Assembly (NCBI GenBank): GCA_002707785.1
Contig: PANW01000029.1
Span: 103,944 to 154,100 of the forward strand
Direction of reading: 5' to 3'
Length of the DNA: 50,157 nt
Source of the DNA: Cellvibrionaceae bacterium
Lineage (GTDB): Bacteria > Pseudomonadota > Gammaproteobacteria > Pseudomonadales > Cellvibrionaceae
Part shown: piece after piece, positions 37,827 to 46,110 of the stretch
Position numbering within the stretch: the first letter of the stretch is position 1
Layout of the letters: each line of letters starts with the position of its first letter
The notes under the pieces: model-generated
The model's input: only the letters and a program-made list of their open reading frames with translations
The model's database searches: none
What the model was told of the DNA's origin: nothing
Program-made: the position numbers and the translations under genes

Positions 37827-38782
37827 TAGAAATTAAGAACCTACAGAAACGTTTTGATCTGGGTAAGGGCCAACTGCTGCATGCGGTCGATGGGGTTGAT
37901 CTCTCCATCGAAGAGAATTCTATCGTCGGTTTGGTGGGTGAAAGCGGTTCCGGAAAATCGACTCTAGGTAAAGTATTAGTGGGCTTGCATCAAAAGTCCG
38001 GTGGCGACATTTATTACTCGGGAGAGCGTTTACCTGATCGCTATTGCTCAGCTGATTATCGTCGTTTGGGTAAAGACATCCAGATGATCTTTCAAGACCC
38101 CTACGCATCCTTGAATCCCCGTATGACCATTGAAGAGATTTTGGTGGAGCCACTAAAACTACAAAAGTGGGGCAACGAGAGCTCGCGACGAGAAAAAGCC
38201 GCGGCATGGCTCGAGCGGGTGAATCTGCAAACGTCTCACTTAGGGCGTTACCCTCACGAATTCTCCGGTGGTCAGCGCCAGCGTATCGGTATTGCGCGTG
38301 CATTGATTACTGAGCCTAAGTTTGTGGTTTGCGATGAACCCATTTCTGCCTTGGATGTATCGGTGCAGGCACAGGTGATTAACCTACTGGGTGAGCTGCA
38401 GGAAACCATGGGGTTAACCCTGTTATTTATCGCCCATGATTTATCCATGGTGCGTTACATCTCCGATGTGATGGTCGTCATGTATTTAGGGGCCGTGGTT
38501 GAGAAGGGGCCGGCCGACCAAGTGTTTTTCAATCCGCAGCATCCCTATACGCAAGCGTTAACCAAATCCAATCCATTGGCAGATCCCAAACAAGAACGCC
38601 ATCGCCAGCACGACATGATTGAGGGAGAAGTGCCGTCTCCAGTGAATCTCCCTCCCGGTTGTCGCTTTGCGGGTCGCTGTGATCGTGCGGTAGATCGCTG
38701 TCGAAAAGAGTCGCCAGCATTGAAATTAGTGGCAGAGAATCAATGGGCTGCCTGTCATCTTGTAGATGAGTATTCGCTGTGA
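37823..38782 (+). CDS. oppF: Oligopeptide ABC transporter ATPase OppF
   Basis: 319 residues with Walker A GESGSGKS, signature SGGQRQRIGIAR, Walker B VVCDEPISALD and the H-loop in FIAHDL. The C-terminal extension has the usual PGCRFAGRC and DRC cysteines. It overlaps oppD at its start and the GNAT gene at its stop by four bases each, so the end of this operon is tightly coupled. Confidence 0.95.
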   Translation: MIEIKNLQKRFDLGKGQLLHAVDGVDLSIEENSIVGLVGESGSGKSTLGKVLVGLHQKSGGDIYYSGERLPDRYCSADYRRLGKDIQMIFQDPYASLNPRMTIEEILVEPLKLQKWGNESSRREKAAAWLERVNLQTSHLGRYPHEFSGGQRQRIGIARALITEPKFVVCDEPISALDVSVQAQVINLLGELQETMGLTLLFIAHDLSMVRYISDVMVVMYLGAVVEKGPADQVFFNPQHPYTQALTKSNPLADPKQERHRQHDMIEGEVPSPVNLPPGCRFAGRCDRAVDRCRKESPALKLVAENQWAACHLVDEYSL

Positions 38783-39312
38783 ATTCATCGTCAGAAAAGA
38801 CTGAGTTGATTACTTGGTATCTAGAGTTAACTCAAGAGAACCAGTTTAAGCCCGTACCTTTTTTCCAAGAGAAAGCCCGCGTGGAAATTTTGTCGACAGA
38901 GCTTGGAAATGCCAATAGCGAAGTCAATAGTTGGTTTTATCATCATGTGGGAAAGAAGTGGCAGTGGCACGATCGCGCTAACTGGACAGGCTCGCAATGG
39001 AACGATTATGTTCAAACCTCGGATGTGATCACCGGAGTGGGTTATCTCGCTCAAGATGAAATTGGTTATTTCGAATTAGAACGACAAAATCATGGTGCTG
39101 ATGTCGAGCTGGTGTACTTTGGTTTGTTGCCCGAATTCGTTGGTGGCGGACTAGGCGCGGGGCTTTTAACGGCCGCTATTGAGTCCGCTTGGGCACTCAA
39201 GCCGAAGCGTGTATGGGTGCATACCTGCAACCAAGATCATCCCTACGCGCTGCGAAATTATCAATCTCGAGGATTCGAGATCTATAAAACAGAGAAAAGC
39301 ACACAGGCTTAG
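38779..39312 (+). CDS. GNAT family N-acetyltransferase
   Basis: 177 residues from a GTG that overlaps the oppF stop (GTGA). The acetyl-CoA binding part is VYFGLLPEFVGGGLGAGLL, close to the R/Q-x-x-G-x-G/A pattern but without the basic first residue, and HTCNQDHPYALRNYQSRGF is a typical GNAT end. The substrate is unknown; the coupling to the peptide importer suggests a peptide or amino-acid product. The perfect hairpin overlapping its stop ends the operon. Confidence 0.85.
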   Translation: MNSSSEKTELITWYLELTQENQFKPVPFFQEKARVEILSTELGNANSEVNSWFYHHVGKKWQWHDRANWTGSQWNDYVQTSDVITGVGYLAQDEIGYFELERQNHGADVELVYFGLLPEFVGGGLGAGLLTAAIESAWALKPKRVWVHTCNQDHPYALRNYQSRGFEIYKTEKSTQA

Positions 39313-39321
39313 ACCTGTGTG
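39300..39321 (+). terminator. Hairpin at the end of the opp operon
   Basis: CACACAGG (39300-39307) and CCTGTGTG (39314-39321) are exact complements with a six-base loop. The stem overlaps the stop codon of the acetyltransferase. The downstream run is only moderately T-rich. Confidence 0.55.
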
Positions 39322-39364
39322 TTGATCTAACCTTTAATACGACAAGAGCAAGGATGAAAAATTC

Positions 39365-40018
39365 ATGGATGAGTTACAACTGATCATTGGTAACAAAAAC
39401 TACTCCAGCTGGTCTTTGCGCGCTTGGTTGTATCTGACTCTGAATGACATCGCCTTTGATGAGTTGCGATTACCTTTAGGGACGCCGGAATTTCATCAAC
39501 GTATCCATGACTATTCTCCCACCGGTTGTGTGCCAGCATTGCGACAGGGTGATGTTTGTGTATGGGATTCTCTGGCCATTATTGAATACCTTGATGGAAT
39601 CTATTCTCCAGCAGTGAGTTGGCCAATAGAACCACGCAATAAAGCGTTGGCCTTGTCAGCGGTCATGGAAATGCACTCTGGATTCCATGCATTGCGCAGC
39701 CACTATCCAATGGACTGTCGAAAAACGCCCTTCCCTGCGGAGTTGCGCGGTGATGTTCAGAAAGATCTGACGCGCTTAGATCATCTGTGGCGCAGTTGTT
39801 TGGAGCTTTCATCAGGGCCTGCGTTGTTGGGAGATCTGGGAATTATTGATGTTTTTTTCGCCCCAGTCGTCTTTCGTTTGAAGACTTATCAATTGCCCAT
39901 GTCACAACCTTGCCAAGCTTATGCAGACTGGCTCTATCAGTTGCCTGAAATGCAGCGTTGGTTGCAGGAGGCGAGAGTAGAAACTGAAGTTCTTGCCTCT
40001 AATGAGTGGAAAGGTTAA
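39365..40018 (+). CDS. Glutathione S-transferase family protein
   Basis: 217 residues. The N-terminal thioredoxin-like domain has IGNKNYSSWSLRAWL, with the catalytic Ser/Tyr region, and the SPTGCVPALRQG cis-proline loop followed by WDSLAIIEYL, the glutathione contact. The C-terminal domain is all helical. The exact subclass is uncertain; the start is like that of the family annotated from YfcF and related proteins. AAGGAT lies about 8 nt before the ATG. It lies between the opp operon and the M2 peptidase gene. Confidence 0.9.
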   Translation: MDELQLIIGNKNYSSWSLRAWLYLTLNDIAFDELRLPLGTPEFHQRIHDYSPTGCVPALRQGDVCVWDSLAIIEYLDGIYSPAVSWPIEPRNKALALSAVMEMHSGFHALRSHYPMDCRKTPFPAELRGDVQKDLTRLDHLWRSCLELSSGPALLGDLGIIDVFFAPVVFRLKTYQLPMSQPCQAYADWLYQLPEMQRWLQEARVETEVLASNEWKG

Positions 40019-40085
40019 TACCACGAAGAATGGTATTGAACGCTTGTTGCCCATGTGCAAAACCTTTAACAATCTCAGGTGAATT

Positions 40086-41894
40086 ATGAAGAAAATGATT
40101 CAAACCGCTTTGATAGCGACAGCGTTGATGAGCTCCGCTGCCTGTCAGAGTGTGACTCCAAACCCAGCCGATAACGCCAAAGTCAGTGCTAGGGAATTCG
40201 TCAAAAAGGCCAATCAAGAATTATCCGAAGCTGCGGAAAATGCTTCCCATGCAGCCTGGCTGTCGTCGACCTATATCAATATCGACAGCCAAATGGTCTC
40301 CGCTAAGGCGTTTCAGGAATACAATTTACTGTCGGTGCAGTACGCCAAAAAAGCGGCAACCTATGATGAAAGTCAACAAGAAGCTGACGTCGCTCGTCAG
40401 TTAAAACGTTTGAAGCTGGATTTGGTCTTACCTGCACCAGATGATAGGCAGGAGGCGAAAAAGCTAGCCAGTATTGGCTTGAAAATGGAAGCCATGTACG
40501 GGTCTGGTGAGTACTGTAACGATGAGCGCTGTTACAGCCTTGAAGACATGGTGAAAATATTTGCTGAAAGCCGCGATTCGAAATTGTTAAAAGAGTTATG
40601 GGAAGGTTGGCGCAATGTTTCGCCACCAATGCGTCCCCTATACCAAAAGCAAGTTAATATCGCCAATGCTGGAGCACAAGATTTAGGTTTCGCCAATCTC
40701 AGTGAGTTGTGGCGTTCTAACTATGACATGGCTCCTGATGCCTTTGCTCAAGATGTCGACGCCCAATGGGGTAAAGTTAAGCCGCTTTACGAGGCTCTGC
40801 AATGTCATGTTCGCAGTGAGTTAAATCAACACTATGGCAATGACGTGGCGCCTCAGTCTGGAAAAATTCCCGCTCACCTTTTGGGTAACATGTGGGCCCA
40901 AACCTGGGGCAATGTGTATGAATTGGTTAAGCCGGAGAACAGCGAACAAAGCTATGACTTGACCGAGCTTATTGCCGAAGCCGGGATGACAGAAATGGAT
41001 ATGGTGAAAACCGGAGAGGCGTTTTTTAGCTCGCTCGGGTTCGAGCCATTGCCAGACACTTTCTGGGAGCGTTCGCAGTTTATCAAGCCCCGTGATCGCG
41101 AAGTCGTTTGCCACGCGAGCGCGTGGAATGTCGACAATGTTGACGATTTGCGAATTAAGATGTGTATCAAAAAAGACGCTGAAGATTTTCAAGTGGTACA
41201 CCATGAGCTCGGTCACAATTATTATCAGCGCGCCTACAATCAACAGCCCTTTATTCTTCGCGGCGCCGCCAATGATGGCTTTCACGAAGCGATTGGCGAT
41301 ACCGTTGCGCTGTCTATCACACCCAGTTACTTGGTACAGCTAGGCTTGTTGGAAGAAGAGCCACCGGTGGAAGAAGACCTCGGTTATCTCATGAACATGG
41401 CGTTGAATAAAATTGCTTTCCTACCCTTCGGTCTTTTGGTGGATAAGTGGCGTTGGCAGGTTTTCAGTGGTGAAATCGCGCCGGAGGACTACAACAAAGG
41501 TTGGTGGAAACTTCGTGAAGATTATCAGGGCGTCTCTGCACCGGTAGATCGCAGCGAGCGCAATTTCGATCCAGGTGCGAAGTATCACATTCCCGGGAAT
41601 ACCCCATATACCCGCTACTTTTTGGCGTTCATCCAGCAGTTTCAATTTCATCGTGCGCTGTGTGACGAGATCGGCTATGAAGGGCCACTACATCGTTGTT
41701 CGATCTACAACAATACCAATGCCGGTGAAAAACTACAGACGATGATGGCGATGGGAACCAGCCAGCCTTGGCCAGATGCTATGGAGGCTTTAACCGGGCA
41801 ACGTGAGTTGGATGCATCGGCCATTATTGATTACTTTGCGCCACTCATGAGTTGGTTAGAAGAGCAAAATAAAGATCGTCAATGCGGATGGTAG
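40086..41894 (+). CDS. M2 family (ACE-type) peptidyl-dipeptidase lipoprotein
   Basis: 602 residues. The zinc site is HHELGH with His373, Glu374 and His377, and the third ligand is Glu401 in GFHEAIGD, exactly 24 residues on, as in angiotensin-converting enzyme. The RGAANDGFHEAIGDTVALS stretch is diagnostic of family M2. A signal sequence ends in SSAAC, so lipid attachment at Cys20 is likely and the enzyme would sit in the envelope facing the periplasm or the outside. It cuts dipeptides from peptide C-termini, which fits the opp importer 1.3 kb upstream. AGGTGA precedes the ATG. Confidence 0.95.
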   Translation: MKKMIQTALIATALMSSAACQSVTPNPADNAKVSAREFVKKANQELSEAAENASHAAWLSSTYINIDSQMVSAKAFQEYNLLSVQYAKKAATYDESQQEADVARQLKRLKLDLVLPAPDDRQEAKKLASIGLKMEAMYGSGEYCNDERCYSLEDMVKIFAESRDSKLLKELWEGWRNVSPPMRPLYQKQVNIANAGAQDLGFANLSELWRSNYDMAPDAFAQDVDAQWGKVKPLYEALQCHVRSELNQHYGNDVAPQSGKIPAHLLGNMWAQTWGNVYELVKPENSEQSYDLTELIAEAGMTEMDMVKTGEAFFSSLGFEPLPDTFWERSQFIKPRDREVVCHASAWNVDNVDDLRIKMCIKKDAEDFQVVHHELGHNYYQRAYNQQPFILRGAANDGFHEAIGDTVALSITPSYLVQLGLLEEEPPVEEDLGYLMNMALNKIAFLPFGLLVDKWRWQVFSGEIAPEDYNKGWWKLREDYQGVSAPVDRSERNFDPGAKYHIPGNTPYTRYFLAFIQQFQFHRALCDEIGYEGPLHRCSIYNNTNAGEKLQTMMAMGTSQPWPDAMEALTGQRELDASAIIDYFAPLMSWLEEQNKDRQCGW

Positions 41895-41962
41895 CTCGCC
41901 GTCAGTCTCGAGTTCTTTCACAAAAACGTTAGAGACGGAATATAAGCTGAGCGTTTGATGGG

Positions 41963-41991
41963 AGGCCAATGAGGAATCATTGGCCTTTTTT
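41963..41991 (+). terminator. Intrinsic terminator after the M2 peptidase gene
   Basis: AGGCCAATG (41963-41971) pairs with CATTGGCCT (41978-41986), followed by a T-run to 41991. It lies immediately beside the tetR remnant. Confidence 0.9.
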
Positions 41992-41995
41992 CGTT

Positions 41996-42096
41996 TTAGC
42001 GAATAGCTTTGAAGGCCACTTCGTAGTTATCTTTAATGCCTTTGACGCTGCCAATGATCATGGCGACGGTGATGTCCTCCACCATTTGTCGATTGG
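41996..42096 (-). repeat. Near-identical 3' segment of the tetR pair, copy A
   Basis: Matches 45472-45572 with about five substitutions and one indel over 100 bp, in the same orientation. It marks the left end of the accessory segment. Confidence 0.88.
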
Positions 42097-42364
42097 CTTT
42101 TCAGTCGAGGTAATTACCCGCCGTATCCATTTGTCGTCTTCGTAAGGCCTTGAGTTCACAAGTGAGTAACTTCTTTAACCGATCAGTTTTACTGGAGAAG
42201 TAGAAATACGGTAGTGATTTACTGATGCCTGCAGCACTGCCCTCCTTTTCCATCGTCACCGCCGCTGCACCTTCAGAGGCGATAATGGTCGCCACATAAT
42301 CGAGTATCTTTGCGATGTGTTCTTTTGGTGCTAAGTGTGTACGTGCTTTTTACGAAGTTTACAT
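41996..42364 (-). pseudogene. TetR regulator remnant (copy A)
   Basis: This is a degraded copy of the TetR gene at 45472-46094. Compared with that copy it lacks an internal block of 255 bp (85 codons). Stop codons replace codons 2 and 5 (both TAA) and a further TGA is at 42101-42103. The DNA-binding part is recognisable (ASEGAAAVTMEKEG and AAGISKSL, as in TetR helix-turn-helix). The last 100 bp, including the real stop TAA at 41996-41998, are about 94% identical to copy B, whereas the first 240 bp are clearly more divergent. No functional protein is expected. Confidence 0.85.
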
Positions 42365-42739
42365 AGTCTTGCACAGGTTCCGTATACATAAGACTGCTAG
42401 TGAAGTTCTTAGGATGTCAGAGCGCTTCCTCTCGCGGACTATCTTTGTCGATCGTGTTGGCTCAAGATCAGTACTATAACTCTTACCACACTTAATCGGT
42501 ACCAGGGAAGCCAGCCAGTATCGTTTGATTCGGTAGTCGGAAACTAGACAGATTTTTATTATTTACTAATGTTAAACAACAGCATTGCGCATTGTAAAAT
42601 CAATCTACAAAATCCTATTTACAATCAAGTTAACTTTGGTAATAAAAAGCGACCAGAGCTCGGCAGTATTGTTCTAATAAGTTAAGCCCTAGGGGCTAAC
42701 GAGAACTTTGTAATCTTTGTATCAAAGAGGGCATAAATA
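42365..42739. other. 375-bp AT-rich gap upstream of the accessory cassette
   Basis: No gene is supported. TTTACA (42618-42623), a 17-bp spacer and AATAAA (42641-42646) could be a weak promoter for the following gene. The base composition is visibly richer in A and T than the core regions. I see no transposase or inverted-repeat ends. Confidence 0.5.
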
Positions 42740-43174
42740 ATGTCGCCAACTTTTGTCGGAATGAGAGCATTGCTGATGATCTCAATAGTATATTTCAACG
42801 CTACCGACACGTGTGCTAGAGAAATTGCCGTTATAGTTAACAAAGATGTTTCTGTGAAAGTTAGCAATGATCAAATCGTGCAGATATTTATGGGGAGACT
42901 CAAAAAGCTTGACGACGGTAGTAAAGTTGTCCCGATAGGGAGGAATGAAAAAAGTGATATCTATTTAATTTTTAATAGAAAGGTTCTTAACAGGTCTAAC
43001 AAACAGATCAAAGCCTATTGGTCAAGAATGATTTTTACAGGACGAGATGTTCCGCCGAGAGCTATAGAGACAGATGCCGATGTGTTGGATTTGGTGGCGA
43101 AGAATCCGAATCTTATCGGCTATATCGAAGCCTCCCAGATTAATGACTCAGTCAAGGTGATTCGTGAACTATGA
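42740..43174 (+). CDS. Small PstS-like periplasmic binding protein
   Basis: 144 residues. A signal peptide (hydrophobic from about residue 9, cleavage after a Cys-Ala near residue 26) precedes IAVIVNKDVSVKVSNDQIVQIFMG and a VPIGRNEKSDIYLIFNRKVLN stretch, split halves of a short phosphate-binding-protein-like fold. It is half the size of a full PstS and no pst permease is adjacent. Such mini binding proteins occur in marine gammaproteobacteria beside porins; a role in phosphate or oxyanion sensing is plausible but unproven. AGAGGG lies 9 nt before the ATG. Codon use (AGA, ATA) differs from the core genes. Confidence 0.75.
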   Translation: MSPTFVGMRALLMISIVYFNATDTCAREIAVIVNKDVSVKVSNDQIVQIFMGRLKKLDDGSKVVPIGRNEKSDIYLIFNRKVLNRSNKQIKAYWSRMIFTGRDVPPRAIETDADVLDLVAKNPNLIGYIEASQINDSVKVIREL

Positions 43175-43230
43175 TCCAGTAAGTATCATGATTCAAACTC
43201 TTCTAGGGAAGGCCAAATGAAGGTTGGCTT

Positions 43231-44361
43231 ATGAAATGCTTCGGGCGCTATAAAACTACTAGGACACTTTTGATTGCAGCTCCATTGTTAATCAGTTCTC
43301 ATTGTATCGCAAGAGAAAACCTAATGATCAATGGGTTTCTAACGATTGCCGCGGGAGTTAATTTGAGTGGGGAGAGAGAGGGAACCATTGCAGGAAATTC
43401 AGGTGTAGACTGTCCTTGTTCGATCACCGACTGGAGTAACGCCGGTATTTATGAGGAGCATGAATTGTCCTTTGAACCTGACAGTAAGTTAGGGTTGCAG
43501 CTAAAATATTCTTTTACTGACTGGACGTCTTTCACAGGGCAAGTGATTAGTCGAGGGACGGATTTAACCCCGGACTTATCTTGGGCGTTCTTCACTTTTA
43601 AGATAAATGATAACTGGTCAGTTCAAGCTGGCAGAAAGCGAATTCCCCTATATTACTACTCCGACTTTCAGGATGTGGGGTTTTCCTACCCTTGGATAAC
43701 ACCGCCCGATGAGCTCTATGGTTGGGATGCTACTAACTACAATGGCATAAGCATTGCCTACAACAATAATTTCATGGGAATGAACCTAAATGTTAGCCTC
43801 TTCACCGGTGAAGAGAAGATTGAGGATAACGATTTCGTAGAGACGTTTTCGTCGGAACCGGCGGATACAGATTGGAAGGATATTGCGGGTGTAGAGTTTG
43901 AACTTCGTGGTCAATGGTGGCACCTAAGAATGATGTATCTTACCGCAAGAACGGTCACGAATTTTTACACGATAGATTCCGTCTCCGAGGATGATCAAAC
44001 CACGATGAGCTTGGCTTTCAACGGCGAACTTGATAGCTGGTTTTTCCGTACAGAATTCGCACAAAACTTGACGGAAGACAGCAATTCAAAGTTTGAACTC
44101 AAGGCGCCGGCCTTCACTGTTGGTGTCGGTACCTATCTCTCTGAGAATTGGACCTTGTTTACATCTTACAATCAATATAGGGAACGAGCTAATGTTAAAC
44201 ATGATTTCCCTTATCGTTACAGCAGTATGTCTTGGGTGGTACGCTACTACCTAAATGACACCAGCAGTATTAAAGTACAATACAATTTTCAAGACGACTA
44301 TGGCTGGGAATTCGAAGGTGATTCTGAACTGCTTAGAGTGGCCTACGATCTTGTTTTCTAG
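43231..44361 (+). CDS. Outer-membrane porin-like beta-barrel protein
   Basis: 376 residues. A signal peptide ends near IARE (about residue 28). The mature protein shows alternating polar and hydrophobic residues, frequent aromatic girdle residues (for example YYYSDFQDVGFSYPW) and ends in phenylalanine (YDLVF), the recognition signal for the BAM complex. The pattern suits a general or anion-selective porin of about 16 strands. It follows the PstS-like gene by 56 bp, so the two probably work together: one lets a solute through the outer membrane and the other binds it. The specificity is unknown. Confidence 0.82.
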   Translation: MKCFGRYKTTRTLLIAAPLLISSHCIARENLMINGFLTIAAGVNLSGEREGTIAGNSGVDCPCSITDWSNAGIYEEHELSFEPDSKLGLQLKYSFTDWTSFTGQVISRGTDLTPDLSWAFFTFKINDNWSVQAGRKRIPLYYYSDFQDVGFSYPWITPPDELYGWDATNYNGISIAYNNNFMGMNLNVSLFTGEEKIEDNDFVETFSSEPADTDWKDIAGVEFELRGQWWHLRMMYLTARTVTNFYTIDSVSEDDQTTMSLAFNGELDSWFFRTEFAQNLTEDSNSKFELKAPAFTVGVGTYLSENWTLFTSYNQYRERANVKHDFPYRYSSMSWVVRYYLNDTSSIKVQYNFQDDYGWEFEGDSELLRVAYDLVF

Positions 44362-44409
44362 CAATGAGTTGAATCTAAGCTGACCTTTCTGAAAGGAAAA
44401 CCCTTTGGT

Positions 44410-45144
44410 ATGTATCTCGGTACTTGGCGGTCTAAAAATTACTTCTACGCTATTCTAATTAGTTTTTCTCAGTCAGTGCTTTCTGAGTCTAATAATGATC
44501 TTGAAGTGGTATTTCCCTCCTATATTCTGGGTTTTTCGTCATACCTTAGAGTTAATGATGAAGGTAGGCTTGCAGGTGCTCTCATCGATCACTGGGAATG
44601 TATATTTTCAAGGTTGGACATCGATGCTCATTATCAACTATTACCGCCAAAACGAGCGGCACATCAGTTCATAACTCGTGAGGCAGTAATTTATGGCGCT
44701 AAGATTCGAACGAAAAAGAAGTTCTATTCACTTCCTGATGGGGCTGCTTATTCAAATGAGTTATCTCATATTTATGCTCTATTGCTAGTTCTGGAAGATA
44801 ATGCTGAATTGCTTGATCGTGAGGAGTGGTGGGAGCTGGAATTAGCAGGTATTGAAGCAAGTAGTTTCAATTTGCTGGTTTATGATAAATATGGAGAGTT
44901 AAAGCTGAAGGCAAGACATATCGATCAGTTGATAAAAATGTTGCTTGGAGAGAGAGTTGATGCAGTGCTGCTACCTTCGTTGTATCCCATAGAGGAGTAT
45001 CTTGCTTCTCAGCGCCTTCCTCTTGCGGGCCGAACAATCGAGACGGCATCTATTCACGGTGTTCTTTCTGGGCATCTATTACGGATGCATCCGATGCTGC
45101 TAGTTGAAGTAAACGAATCGGCAGTACGGTGTGCTCTCAAATGA
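44410..45144 (+). CDS. Divergent periplasmic binding-protein-like ORF
   Basis: 244 residues. A short, weak signal-like hydrophobic start (about 10-22) leads into FPSYILGFSSYL and GRLAGALIDHWECIFSRLD, reminiscent of the family-3 solute-binding fold, and PPKRAAHQF. Typical ligand motifs are not clear, so the family call is tentative. AAAGG lies about 13 nt before the ATG. It follows the porin gene by 48 bp on the same strand. Together the three genes could form one transcription unit. No permease is present, so a sensing or chaperone role is as likely as transport. Confidence 0.5.
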   Translation: MYLGTWRSKNYFYAILISFSQSVLSESNNDLEVVFPSYILGFSSYLRVNDEGRLAGALIDHWECIFSRLDIDAHYQLLPPKRAAHQFITREAVIYGAKIRTKKKFYSLPDGAAYSNELSHIYALLLVLEDNAELLDREEWWELELAGIEASSFNLLVYDKYGELKLKARHIDQLIKMLLGERVDAVLLPSLYPIEEYLASQRLPLAGRTIETASIHGVLSGHLLRMHPMLLVEVNESAVRCALK

Positions 45145-45471
45145 TAGATTTTTGATTGAGTGCAGTGATTTGCCAGTGACATGTTGGTGGATAGTATATA
45201 GGGCCATGCTAAAAGGTTATCTGTTAAGGAGAAAGTACGACACAAGTTGCGAAGCTCTCCAAAAGACACCGGTTAATTCAAATGTCTTGAATCGTTATTA
45301 GCTTGAGGTTTAAGCTATTTGAGACAGACTTCTTCTCTGTGTCGGTACTTCCTACGATGAATAGGCGGCTAAACTCAAACGGGAATTGGCGTTTGAAGCT
45401 AATGAACGGAATACTCTTGGAGTATAAGGCTATCGTAAACCATGATGCATCGGCTCTCTCCTACAGTTGTA
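45145..45471. other. 327-bp gap between the cassette and TetR copy B
   Basis: No gene is supported. A 61-codon frame at 45303-45488 on the plus strand overlaps the 3' end of the regulator and lacks a ribosome site. The composition is AT-rich like the cassette. No repeat or terminator of note was seen. Confidence 0.5.
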
Positions 45472-45572
45472 TCAACGAATGGCTTTGAAGGCCACTTCGT
45501 AGTTATCTTTGATGCCTTTGATGCGCCAATGATCATGGCGACGGTGATGTCCTCCACCATTTGTCGATCGGC
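45472..45572 (-). repeat. Near-identical 3' segment of the tetR pair, copy B
   Basis: Direct repeat of 41996-42096, about 94% identical over 100 bp. The two copies flank the three-gene cassette of about 3.4 kb. Confidence 0.88.
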
Positions 45573-46094
45573 ATTCTTTCTATCCAAATAGATGCCAGCG
45601 GCATCCGGTAGGCCAAAAGAGATGTCGGTAGCGGGTACTGCAATGGACATTGGAATATCAAAGGCTTTGTGGACGATGTCGGCCAGATGTTGAACGGCAA
45701 CATCGCGGGTGTAGTCGGTAACACCGCCACCCTTGGAGACACTGGGTTCTGACTGCAATCGATAGATCAGTATGCCACGCTCTTCAATGTGCTTTAAATA
45801 CTCTCGGGTAACCGCACGCACCAGTTGCTCAAAGGTGTTGGCATTATCAGAAGCTTCCATTTGCCTGCGGCGCAGTGTTCTCAGCTCACGGTCTAGGAGC
45901 TTCTTCAGTAAATCGGTGGTGCTTGGAAAATAGGAATAGACCAGAGACTTGCTGATACCCGCCGCGACGCCCACTTTTTCCATGGTGACGGCTGCGACAC
46001 CTTCGGAGGCGACTATGGTCGCTGTGTGGTCCAAAATGGTGGCAATGCGGGCTTCTGGTGATAGCCGAGTGCGGGTTTTCTTCGAGTTTTCCAT
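45472..46094 (-). pseudogene. TetR/AcrR regulator with C-terminal frameshift (copy B)
   Basis: The start at 46094 gives a normal TetR protein: a basic lead, HTATIVASEGVAAVTMEKVG and AAGISKSLVYSYF as the DNA-binding helix-turn-helix, then a helical ligand domain. Aligned with copy A, it lacks one base at 45524-45525 (GC-GCC against GCTGCC). This shifts the last 17 codons: the ancestral ending, read as KDNYEVAFKAIR and a stop, becomes an unrelated tail that runs to 45399. The DNA-binding domain is whole, so partial function is possible. Homology upstream with copy A ends within 16 bp of the start, where the dehydrogenase fragment begins, so the promoter is likely lost. Confidence 0.75.
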
Positions 46095-46110
46095 AATCTT
46101 GCTTATCTGA

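Noticed and set aside
42365..42739. Insertion sequence remnant beside TetR copy A
   Set aside because: No transposase-like frame, terminal inverted repeats or target duplication were found.
45303..45488. 61-codon plus-strand frame before TetR copy B
   Set aside because: It overlaps the 3' end of the regulator, lacks a ribosome site and has no recognisable family.
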